64,000 nt of DNA. Source: Sphingomonas pseudosanguinis (GTDB lineage Bacteria; Pseudomonadota; Alphaproteobacteria; Sphingomonadales; Sphingomonadaceae). Below are positions 1-7,750 of this stretch, one piece after another. The position numbers and the translations under genes are program-made. Every line of letters begins with the position of its first letter. Position 1 is the stretch's first letter. Where the stretch lies: positions 124,001 through 188,000 of the forward strand of contig NZ_JACIDH010000002.1 of the NCBI RefSeq assembly GCF_014196255.1. The letters run 5' to 3'. The notes under the pieces are model-generated. The model ran no database searches, had not been told where the DNA came from, and worked only from the letters and a program-made list of their open reading frames with translations.

Positions 1-2
1 CC

Positions 3-1070
3 TATCATCTCGATGCCGGCAAGTTCGCCGACTTCCTGCGCCGCCATTGCTGCGAGACGTTGGGCGTGCGGCATGTCCTGGCCGATGTCGAAGAGGTGTT
101 GCTGACCGAGCAGGGCGACATCCGCGCGGTCCGCACGGCGCAGGCGGGGGAAGTGACCGGCGACCTGTTCGTCGACTGTACCGGTTTCCGCTCGCTCCTG
201 CTCGGCGAGGCGATGGGGGTGCCGTTCAAACCGCTGGGCGATGTGCTGTTCTGCGATACCGCGCTCGCCATCCAGGTGCCCTATGACGATCCCGAGGCGC
301 CGATCGCCTCGCACACCATCTCGACGGCGCAGTCGTCGGGCTGGATCTGGGACATCAGCCTGCCGACCCGGCGCGGGGTGGGGCATGTCTTTTCGAAAAG
401 CCATATCGGCCGCGACGAAGCCGAGCGCGAGCTGCGCGCCTATCTGGGTGACGCGGGGCGTGATCTGCCGGTGCGCGAGTTGAAGATCCGGGCGGGACAT
501 CGGACGCGCTTCTGGGAACGGAACTGCGTCGCCGTCGGGCTGGCGGCGGGGTTCCTGGAACCGCTTGAGGCCTCGGCTATCGTCCTGATCGAACTGTCGG
601 CCAAGCTGATCGCCGAGCAGATGCCGGCGTGCCGCGAGGTGATGGATACCGTCGCCCGGCGGTTCAACGACACGACCCTGTACCGCTGGGGCCGGATCGT
701 CGATTTCCTGAAGCTGCATTACGCGCTGACCCAGCGGACCGACAGCGACTTCTGGCGGGACAATTGCCGGACCGAGACGATGCCCGATCGCCTGCAGGAC
801 CTGATGACGCTGTGGCGCTATCAGGCGCCGTGGATGCATGACGAGTTCGACCGGGTGGAAGAGGTGTTCCCCTCGGCCAGCTATCAATATGTCCTGTACG
901 GCATGGGCCAGCGCACCGAGATCGCGCCGGGCAGCCTGGCGGCCGAGACGATCGTCGCCGAGCGTGCCCGGCGGAAAAATGACGTGCAGACCGGGCGGAT
1001 GCTCGCCGGTTTGCCAAAGCACCGTGACCTGATCCGCAAGATCGTCGAGCGGGGGCTGCCGACGATCTAA
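3..1070 (+). CDS. Tryptophan halogenase family protein (5' truncated by window edge)
   Basis: The frame is open from base 3, so the N-terminal part (FAD GxGxxG motif and the catalytic Lys region) lies outside the window; 355 residues are visible. The visible part has the halogenase signature in altered form, GWIWDISLP, where the family consensus is WxWxIP, followed by GVGHVFS. Further on, FLEPLEASAI and the C-terminal DRLQDLMTLWRYQAPW region also fit flavin-dependent tryptophan halogenases. In alphaproteobacteria and xanthomonads such proteins often sit beside TonB-dependent receptors in polysaccharide loci, and here the next genes degrade xylan. Whether it halogenates free tryptophan is not known; a role with the uptake locus is inference. 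It ends TAA and faces the GH43 gene convergently. Confidence 0.85.
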   Translation, partial: YHLDAGKFADFLRRHCCETLGVRHVLADVEEVLLTEQGDIRAVRTAQAGEVTGDLFVDCTGFRSLLLGEAMGVPFKPLGDVLFCDTALAIQVPYDDPEAPIASHTISTAQSSGWIWDISLPTRRGVGHVFSKSHIGRDEAERELRAYLGDAGRDLPVRELKIRAGHRTRFWERNCVAVGLAAGFLEPLEASAIVLIELSAKLIAEQMPACREVMDTVARRFNDTTLYRWGRIVDFLKLHYALTQRTDSDFWRDNCRTETMPDRLQDLMTLWRYQAPWMHDEFDRVEEVFPSASYQYVLYGMGQRTEIAPGSLAAETIVAERARRKNDVQTGRMLAGLPKHRDLIRKIVERGLPTI

Positions 1071-1170
1071 AGCAGGATGACATAAAATGAACCCACCCCT
1101 CCCCTTCAGGGGAGGGACTCGCGTTGATTGGATGCAATGTCATCACAATCCAGATGGTCGGCGTTTCGCG

Positions 1171-1260
1171 TGGCCTTCGACTTAGCTCAGGCTGAACGGA
1201 GCGGAGGATCGAAGGCCATATATTCCAACCTCCGTTCAGCCTGAGCGAAGTCGAAGGCCA
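1171..1260. repeat. Intergenic palindromic repeat, copy A
   Basis: Two 30-base arms (1171-1200 and 1231-1260) are inverted copies with one mismatch (ACTTAGCT against AGCGAAGT). They are separated by a 30-base loop. The core is TTCGCTCAGGCTGAACGG and its reverse complement. The element fills the gap between the convergent ends of the halogenase and the GH43 gene, so it can fold into a long hairpin on either transcript. The same arms recur at 11296, 15506, 33844 and 63126. Confidence 0.9.
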
Positions 1261-1290
1261 AGGGAGGGCGAGCCACTCCGCCCGGCGGGC

Positions 1291-2847
1291 TTACCGCCCC
1301 GACAGCGCGAAGCTGTCGACATCCATCCACCCGCCTTTGGCACCCGGATTATAGCAGAACAGCGCATATTGCTGTCCCTGGAACGTCCCCGTCCGCCAGT
1401 CGAAGGCGAGAGGGAAATCGCCGCCCAGCGTCCGCCAGTCGCGCCCGTCGACGCTATAGGCGACGCTGCCCCGATCGGTCTTGAAATCCATGTCGGTGCG
1501 CAGGAACAGCCGCTTGGCGGCGATCGGCTGGGCATCGACCCGGACGTCGGTCTTCTGGGTGTCGGCCAGATCCTCGATCACGCGCATGGTGAGCGTCAAT
1601 CGGCCATCGCGTCCCCGGCCGACCGCGATATGGCCGTTATATTTGCCGAAGGTGCCGAAGCCGCACTGGTCGCCGGCGGCGATATGCGACGGGTCGATCG
1701 CCACCATACCCCGGCTGAACGGTCCCTGTCCCTTTTGCAGCAGGGTGTTGCGGGCGCTCCAAAGGGCGGGAGCTTGGCCCGCGCGCAGTCGCATCCAACC
1801 CGGCCGCTCGGTCAGCGACCAGCCGCTGGCGACGGGATTGTGGTTCCACTGCCATTGCAGGCCCAGCTTGGACGCCGCGAAATCGTCCGAGGCGGGGAGC
1901 AGGCTGACCGGCTGGCCCTGGATCGGTTTGGTCGCGGTGGCGGGCACGCGGCCAGGCGCGTCCGGCGTGCCCCAGACCGGCCAGCCGTCCTTCCAAAAGA
2001 CGGGGCTGATGTTCGTCATCCGTCCGACCGCACCGGCATCGATCATCACGAAGCCATAATCCGTGCCATCGGGCAGATCCACGATCGCACCCTGATGCCC
2101 GCCGGTCTTGTCGTCGATCTGGTCGTGCGTTTCCCACGGCCCGAACAGGCTCTTGGCGCGCGAGACGGTCATGCCCAGCCGGAAGGGAATGGCGTTGAAC
2201 ATGTAATAATAGTCGCCGCGCTTGACGAGCTTCGAGCCCTCGGCGCCCTTGTTGAAATAGACGACACGCTTGTCGGTGACGGTGCGCAGGTCACGGTCGA
2301 GGCTGAGCAGCGTATTGGTGCCGTCCGACCCGACCGAGGTCATGATATAGGCGCTGCCGTCGGTGTCGAAGAACAGCCCCGGATCAAAGGCTTCCTCGCT
2401 GATCCGGTTCATCGTCCAGGGGCCGCGAATATCCTTCGAGCGATAGATACGCGTCTTCTCGCCGACCGGCGTCACCGCGATGTAGAAGACGCCGTCGCGG
2501 TAGCGCAGGCTGGGGGCGAAGATGCCCTTTCGATAGGCGCCGCCCTTCTTCAGCTCATATTCAGGCAAGACCTCGAGGCGATCGATGACATGGCCGACGA
2601 AGCGCCAGTTCACCAGATCGCGCGAGGTCATGATGGTCAGGCCGGGGACGTTGGCGAAGGTCGTGGTGATGAAGTAGAAGTCCTCGCCCACCCGGATGAT
2701 GTCGGGATCGGGATAATCGGCATAGAGCGGCGGATTGGCATAGGTGCCGTCGCCGCGATCCGACTGCCAGGCTTGTGCACCAGCCATGGCGGACAGCCCG
2801 GCCAGCGATACCGCCAGCGCGATCGCGAAAGGTCGCTGCGCCGTCAT
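1291..2847 (-). CDS. Glycoside hydrolase family 43, beta-xylosidase/arabinofuranosidase type
   Basis: Predicted secreted or periplasmic 518-residue exo-enzyme acting on xylo-oligosaccharides or their arabinose side groups. A signal peptide (MTAQRPF, hydrophobic stretch, AGAQA) precedes the five-bladed GH43 domain. YPDPDIIRVGEDFYF carries the conserved catalytic-base Asp, GIFAPSLRYRDGVFYI is a second family hallmark, and a GH43-type beta-sandwich domain occupies roughly residues 330-518. The ATG at 2847 was chosen over longer in-frame extension because it overlaps the TGA of the upstream GH43 gene (ATGA) and starts the signal peptide. It is the last gene of the leftward xylan block. Exact specificity (xylose or arabinose) cannot be read from sequence. 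Confidence 0.88.
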   Translation of the reverse strand: MTAQRPFAIALAVSLAGLSAMAGAQAWQSDRGDGTYANPPLYADYPDPDIIRVGEDFYFITTTFANVPGLTIMTSRDLVNWRFVGHVIDRLEVLPEYELKKGGAYRKGIFAPSLRYRDGVFYIAVTPVGEKTRIYRSKDIRGPWTMNRISEEAFDPGLFFDTDGSAYIMTSVGSDGTNTLLSLDRDLRTVTDKRVVYFNKGAEGSKLVKRGDYYYMFNAIPFRLGMTVSRAKSLFGPWETHDQIDDKTGGHQGAIVDLPDGTDYGFVMIDAGAVGRMTNISPVFWKDGWPVWGTPDAPGRVPATATKPIQGQPVSLLPASDDFAASKLGLQWQWNHNPVASGWSLTERPGWMRLRAGQAPALWSARNTLLQKGQGPFSRGMVAIDPSHIAAGDQCGFGTFGKYNGHIAVGRGRDGRLTLTMRVIEDLADTQKTDVRVDAQPIAAKRLFLRTDMDFKTDRGSVAYSVDGRDWRTLGGDFPLAFDWRTGTFQGQQYALFCYNPGAKGGWMDVDSFALSGR

Positions 2848-4508
2848 CGCGGCGTATACGCATAAGGGCCGATGACCGTGCCGACGAACCCGCCCGCGCG
2901 CGCGGTGCTGAGGAAGCGGACATCGACATCGGATGTCAGCGTCATCGGCTTGCCGCCTGTCTGATAATCGAACGTCATCATACCGCCTTTCGCATGGATG
3001 CTGAGCGTGACCGGTCCCTTTGCGGTCAGCGGCGCGGAGGCCACCAGCCTTTCGGGCGCGGCTTCGTCGCGCGTGTTCTTGCCCTCCCGGACATAGAGCG
3101 CGATGCGCGGCTGCCCGTCGATGCGGGTCAGGCCGAAGAACAGATAGGCATAATCGTTCTGGATCGCCGCCAGCCCGGCGCGTGCGCCGTCCCTGGTGGG
3201 GGTGAAGGTCAGCGTCGTCGCGACATCGGCGACCACATGCTGCTGGCGACGCCCGACAAAGGCGGGCACGCCGCTCCGATCGCCCAGCGGCGCGCCGCTG
3301 TCGATCGACAGGCGGCCATTGGCGACGCGGTAGAAGGGAGTCTTGGGTGTGCGGATGCCGATCCACGGCATGGCGAGCCTGTCGCCGTCGAAGCTGTCGA
3401 CATAGCCGAAGTCGCCGCTGGTCGGCAGTTTGGGGGCGGGGCTGGCGGGCAGGTCGGGCTTGGCATGGGTCCAGGGCACGGGCTTGCCGGGCTCCAGGAT
3501 CATCGGCCATCCGTCTTTCCAAGTGACGGGCAACAGGAAGGTCTCACGCCCGATATTGTAGAAATCCTCGGCATAGGGGCGCGTCGCGAGGAAGGTCGCC
3601 CACCAGTCGCCATTCTGCGTCTGGACCAGCTCGGCATGGCCCGCCGCGCTGATCGGATGCGGGCGGTTGGGGTCGAGGTCGCGTTGGGTCAGGATCGGAT
3701 TGCCGGCGAAGGGCACGAACGGTCCGCGCAACGCCTTCGAACGGAAGACGACCTGCGAATGGTTGACGCTGGTCCCGCCCTCGGCGGCGGTCAGATAATA
3801 CCAGCCGTCCTTCTTGAAGATGTGCGGTCCTTCGATCCAGACGGGCTTCTTCGACAGGTCGACGCCACCATTGATCAGCTGTGTGCTCTCCCCCACCATC
3901 TTGCCGGCGCGCCAGTCATATTCTTGGACCCAGATGGCGCGGTGGCCATCATAGCGCGGCGTCTCGTCGGGTGCGCGGTTGTTGACGATATAGGCGCGGT
4001 TCCCCTCCCAGTAGATGGACGGGTCGATCCCCTCGAAGGGGAGCCAGATCGGGTCCGACCAGGGCCCCGCCGGGTTCTTGGCGGTGATGACGAAATTGCC
4101 CCGGCACTGAACGCAGGTGTTGACGATGTAGAAGGTGCCGTCGTGATAGCTGATGTCGGGCGCGAACACCGCCTCCGAAATCGCGCGTCCCGAAAAATCG
4201 AGCTGCCCCGGCCGATCGATCGCATTGCCGATCTGCGTCCAGTTCACGAGATCGGTCGAGTGGAAGATCGGCAGGCCCGGATAATGGGCGAAGGACGAAT
4301 TAACGAGATAATAGTCGTTGCCGACCCGCGTGACCGAGGGATCGGGATAATAGCCTGCGACGATCGGGTTCAGATATTCGCCCGGTCCCGGCTTTACCTG
4401 CTCCAGCGAACGGCCCTGATAGCGGAAGTCATCGAACTGCGCGGTCTGCGCGACGGCGGGCCCGGCCAGGCTCAGCGACAGGGCGAGGAGCGTCAGGCGG
4501 CGGATCAT
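2844..4508 (-). CDS. Glycoside hydrolase family 43, beta-xylosidase type, second copy
   Basis: A 554-residue GH43 with a signal peptide (MIRRLTLLALSLSLAGPAVAQ). GYYPDPSVTRVGNDYYLV holds the catalytic-base Asp, then AVFAPDISYHDGTFYI, then FEGIDPSIYWEGNRAYIVNN, a usual location of the pKa-modulating Asp. A C-terminal beta-sandwich (about residue 360 on; FGYVDSFDGDRL) matches the xylosidase accessory domain. The gene overlaps its neighbours by four bases on both sides (ATGA at 4505-4508 and 2844-2847), so the GH10-GH43-GH43 trio is translationally coupled. It probably trims xylo-oligosaccharides released by the GH10 enzyme next door. It is clearly diverged from the downstream GH43, so I read two specificities, not a recent duplication. 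Confidence 0.9.
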   Translation of the reverse strand: MIRRLTLLALSLSLAGPAVAQTAQFDDFRYQGRSLEQVKPGPGEYLNPIVAGYYPDPSVTRVGNDYYLVNSSFAHYPGLPIFHSTDLVNWTQIGNAIDRPGQLDFSGRAISEAVFAPDISYHDGTFYIVNTCVQCRGNFVITAKNPAGPWSDPIWLPFEGIDPSIYWEGNRAYIVNNRAPDETPRYDGHRAIWVQEYDWRAGKMVGESTQLINGGVDLSKKPVWIEGPHIFKKDGWYYLTAAEGGTSVNHSQVVFRSKALRGPFVPFAGNPILTQRDLDPNRPHPISAAGHAELVQTQNGDWWATFLATRPYAEDFYNIGRETFLLPVTWKDGWPMILEPGKPVPWTHAKPDLPASPAPKLPTSGDFGYVDSFDGDRLAMPWIGIRTPKTPFYRVANGRLSIDSGAPLGDRSGVPAFVGRRQQHVVADVATTLTFTPTRDGARAGLAAIQNDYAYLFFGLTRIDGQPRIALYVREGKNTRDEAAPERLVASAPLTAKGPVTLSIHAKGGMMTFDYQTGGKPMTLTSDVDVRFLSTARAGGFVGTVIGPYAYTPR

Positions 4509-5638
4509 GCGATGGTCTTTCGAACGGGCGCGGCGCGCAGGGCATCGGCGATGGCCGCGCGCAGCGGCTTGGGGTGCAGCGCGTCGTCATAGGGAAGGGG
4601 GCGCTGGGCGACGCCGTCAGGGCGCGGCGCGAACCCCTGCAGCCAGCTAGGCTTGTCCCACAGGCCCCAGCACAGGAACTGGTCGAGCTGCGGATAGGCG
4701 AACATGCGATCGAGATAGTCGCGCGCGACGGCGGCGACCTGCGCGTCGCGGCGGACGGGATCGGCCGGGAGTTCGCGGTCGTTGATGTCGAACTCGGTGA
4801 TCAGCAGGCGATAGCCCATCGCCACCACCGCATCGATGAACTGCTTCCACTCGGCGCGTTGGGCGCGCGAATGGCTGCCGTCATTGCCGAGATGGCTCTG
4901 GATGCCGAGCGCGTCGACCGGCACCTTCTCGCGCCGGAACCGCTCGAGCAGGCGCAAGACGCCGGCGCGGTGCTTCTCGTTGCCGACCTCCCAGGACATA
5001 TAGTCGTTATAGACCCGCTGGGCGTGGGGAGCATGTTCCCTGGCCGCTTCGAACGCGATCTTCAGCGCGTCGAAGCCGAGTGCCTGGGTGAAGACGGTGT
5101 CGCGAATTTCGCCGGTCTTGGGATCGATCGTCTCGTTGACCACGTCCCAGGAATAGATGCGATCGCCGAAATGGCCCGCGACGCTGGCGATATAGGCGCG
5201 CAGCCATTTTTCGGCACCGACGCTCCGCACCCGCTCGGCGAGCGCCGGCGAGATATATTTGCCATAATTCCACAGCAAGGTGTGGCCGCGCAGCTTCATG
5301 CCATGGTCGCGCGCATAGGTCGCGATCACGTCGGCCGGGCCGAAGTTCAGCGCCTGCGGGTCGTTGCGGACCACATAGACCTTCATCTCATTTTCGGGAA
5401 CGACGACCCCGCATTCGCGCGCGACGATCGCGCCGTACGCCGGATCGTTGATCGGCGAGGAGCGCCCGGCGTTGATCGCGGTGCCGAACAGGATTCCCTT
5501 GGCCGCCGCCAGATCGCGTAACGGCGCATCGACCTGCGCTATGAGTGGCGACGGGAGCGCTCCCATCATCAGGCCGCCGGTCATCCCGACAAGCTGTTGC
5601 CGACGCGTCAGCATCGGGCCTTGCCCCTTGGGTTCCAT
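4505..5638 (-). CDS. GH10 endo-1,4-beta-xylanase
   Basis: Cleaves internal beta-1,4 links of xylan by a retaining mechanism. The 377-residue product has a twin-arginine-like signal (TRRQQLVGMTGG) and one GH10 TIM barrel. I see the acid/base Glu in WDVVNE (about residue 169), the nucleophile Glu in LLITEFD (about residue 282), and RGHTLLW and WGLWDKPSW as family landmarks. An upstream in-frame ATG at 5686 exists, but the ATG at 5638 follows AAAGGAGAGGGTG, a strong ribosome site, so I chose it. No carbohydrate-binding module is present. It lies between the GH27 gene (82 bases upstream) and the two coupled GH43 genes. Confidence 0.93.
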   Translation of the reverse strand: MEPKGQGPMLTRRQQLVGMTGGLMMGALPSPLIAQVDAPLRDLAAAKGILFGTAINAGRSSPINDPAYGAIVARECGVVVPENEMKVYVVRNDPQALNFGPADVIATYARDHGMKLRGHTLLWNYGKYISPALAERVRSVGAEKWLRAYIASVAGHFGDRIYSWDVVNETIDPKTGEIRDTVFTQALGFDALKIAFEAAREHAPHAQRVYNDYMSWEVGNEKHRAGVLRLLERFRREKVPVDALGIQSHLGNDGSHSRAQRAEWKQFIDAVVAMGYRLLITEFDINDRELPADPVRRDAQVAAVARDYLDRMFAYPQLDQFLCWGLWDKPSWLQGFAPRPDGVAQRPLPYDDALHPKPLRAAIADALRAAPVRKTIA

Positions 5639-5719
5639 CACCCTCTCCTTTGTGCTTTGCGGCGACATTTGCATGGTGATGGTCAAACGGCAAGGCCCTG
5701 ATCAGGCGGGACAATCGCG

Positions 5720-7642
5720 TCAATCGAGCAGCCGCGCCTCGCCCCAGGCGACGGGCAGAGCCGCGTCGGGAGCGCTATCGGCGCGGGCGACCAGTTCGAT
5801 GAGCTTGCGACCGCGCACATCGGCCTCGATCGTCGCTGGCGTTCCGTTCAGCGTCGCGGGCTGCGAGCGGGCGAGGAGCTTGCCATCGCCATAGACTTCG
5901 AACACCACGCGCCGGCCGCGTGCGGTGGCGGAATCGTCGATCCCGACGGTGGCGGCGAACCGCGACTGGCCCGGATTGCGCACCTCCAGCCGCGAATTGG
6001 CGAGGACGCCAAGGCCCGTGTCATACACCTTGCCCGCCATGCGCAGCGGCCGGCCGAAGGGCGTGCGATCGGCCTGCGCGCCGCCCCAGCCGCCATATTG
6101 CGGGAAGTCGCCCGGCCCGTTGCTGCCGCCCCAGGGGCTGAGTTCGTGATGGATGGTCGGATCGCCCTCAGGCGTGACGACGCCGTCCTCGGCCGGGTTC
6201 ACGTCGCCGGGCGTCTCCGACAGATAATGGCCGCCCGTCAACCTGCGCTGGCCGGTGACGCGATAGATCAGCGTCTGGTGCGGCGCGACGGTCAGCCGGG
6301 TATTGCCCGTGAAGCTGGCCTTCTGACCGCTCCACAGGTCGGTCATCGCCACCGGCCGGTCGCCGCGCAGTTTCAGATGATCGGCGGTCAGCGTCGGCTG
6401 GACCGGCGCGGCGGTGCGGTTGAGGATCGCCACCGCCTTGTCGCCATTGGCCAGCGTCTTCACGAAGATCTGGACATCGTCCGACAGATAGGCCGGCACC
6501 GCCTGATGTCCGGCGGCATCCTGGTTCAGCGCGATGATCGCCCGGTTGCCCAGCAGCGCCAACTGCTCGGTATTGGCCTTGCGCAGGTCGAAGCCGATCA
6601 GCATCGGCGCGTTCATCATCGCCCATAACGCGAAGTGCGAGCGGGCCTCGGTCATGTGATCGGCGTCGAACTCGCCCGACCCGACGAACAGCATGTCGGG
6701 GTCGTTCCATGTATGCGCATGGGCATAGAGCGCACGGGTCGCGCTGGTGTCGAAGTTTGTCAGCATCCGCGACCAGTGCGGCGTGATGTCGTCGCTGGTG
6801 CGCGAGACATTGCCGATCTGCTTGCCCCAGTTGCGCACATTGGACGAGCCCCAGAGGCACAGCGAGAACAGATAGTCGCCATCCGGGTTCTCGCGCTTCA
6901 ACGCGGTCGCGACATGATCATAGAGCGCGCGCACCGCCGGAATGTCGGTCCGCGCCAGCGAGTTCATGTCGATCAGCGGCGCCAGTTCGCGATAATCGCC
7001 CTTGCGGACATGGTCGCTGTCCTTGCCCAGCCCGCGAATGCCGCAACCATCGACCTTGATGTAATCGAACCCCCATTCGCGGAAATACAGCGCGATGTCC
7101 TGGTCGATATGGCCGTACAGCCCCACCTCGCGCTCGGCGACGGTGCCCTCGGGCTGGTTGGCGAAATTGGGGGTGTAGACCTGGCCGCAGCTGTTGCGGC
7201 CGATGTCGGAATAAATGCCCGCCTTGAACCCCATGGCATGCAGCCGGTCGGTCAGCGGGCGAAAGCTGGTCTGCTGGTTGGCGCCGGCCTTGGCGGAGGG
7301 GAATTTGTCGGCGCGGATCACCAGCCGGCCATCGGGCTGACGCCGCCGCAACCACCAGCCGTCATCGATGTTGATGTACCGATAACCGGCGGCGGCCAGC
7401 CCCTTGTCGACGATCAGCTGCGCCGAGGCCATGACCTTTTCCTCGTCGACATCGCTGTTGAACGCGTTCCAGCTGTTCCAGCCCATCGGCGGCAATGCGG
7501 CCTGACCATCCTGATTGGCGGTCCAGCGGCCGGTGGGCGCCAGCGGATCGGTCTTCGCCGGGGCCGTCTGCGCGATGCCGGTGGATGACAGACACGCGAC
7601 CACCGCCGCGCCCGCCAGACAGGCCTGTTTGATCCGTCGCAT
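5720..7642 (-). CDS. GH27 alpha-galactosidase family protein with C-terminal NPCBM-type domain
   Basis: A 640-residue secreted enzyme with a signal peptide (KQACLAGAAVVACLSS). The GH27 barrel begins at PPMGWNSWNAF. The nucleophile is the Asp of YIKVDGCG (about residue 198), and the acid/base lies in SRTSDDITPHW. A beta-sandwich follows around residue 390-460, and residues about 480-640 look like an NPCBM carbohydrate-binding domain (GGWGGAQADRTPFGRPL, YDTGLGVLANS). GH27 covers alpha-galactosidase and beta-L-arabinopyranosidase activities. Both substrates occur as hemicellulose side chains, so the locus does not decide between them. It is transcribed with the xylan block, 82 bases before the xylanase gene. 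Confidence 0.88.
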   Translation of the reverse strand: MRRIKQACLAGAAVVACLSSTGIAQTAPAKTDPLAPTGRWTANQDGQAALPPMGWNSWNAFNSDVDEEKVMASAQLIVDKGLAAAGYRYINIDDGWWLRRRQPDGRLVIRADKFPSAKAGANQQTSFRPLTDRLHAMGFKAGIYSDIGRNSCGQVYTPNFANQPEGTVAEREVGLYGHIDQDIALYFREWGFDYIKVDGCGIRGLGKDSDHVRKGDYRELAPLIDMNSLARTDIPAVRALYDHVATALKRENPDGDYLFSLCLWGSSNVRNWGKQIGNVSRTSDDITPHWSRMLTNFDTSATRALYAHAHTWNDPDMLFVGSGEFDADHMTEARSHFALWAMMNAPMLIGFDLRKANTEQLALLGNRAIIALNQDAAGHQAVPAYLSDDVQIFVKTLANGDKAVAILNRTAAPVQPTLTADHLKLRGDRPVAMTDLWSGQKASFTGNTRLTVAPHQTLIYRVTGQRRLTGGHYLSETPGDVNPAEDGVVTPEGDPTIHHELSPWGGSNGPGDFPQYGGWGGAQADRTPFGRPLRMAGKVYDTGLGVLANSRLEVRNPGQSRFAATVGIDDSATARGRRVVFEVYGDGKLLARSQPATLNGTPATIEADVRGRKLIELVARADSAPDAALPVAWGEARLLD

Positions 7643-7750
7643 TGCCTCACCCGCTTCGTTATCGTTGCCGCCATCTTGTCGGACTAAAGTGGGGCTGTCC
7701 AGTCAAGCTGTTTCGATTACGGTGTTTCGCGTCCGAAGTCTCTCAACGCG

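Noticed and set aside
2775-4592. A 605-residue open frame on the + strand opposite the GH43 and GH10 genes
   Set aside because: Shadow of high-GC codon use on the other strand; low-complexity Arg/Gly/Asp composition and no domain.
7643-7665. GGCAACGATAACG as a third LacI-type operator before GH27
   Set aside because: Half-sites do not match each other well; the resemblance to the other boxes is only partial.
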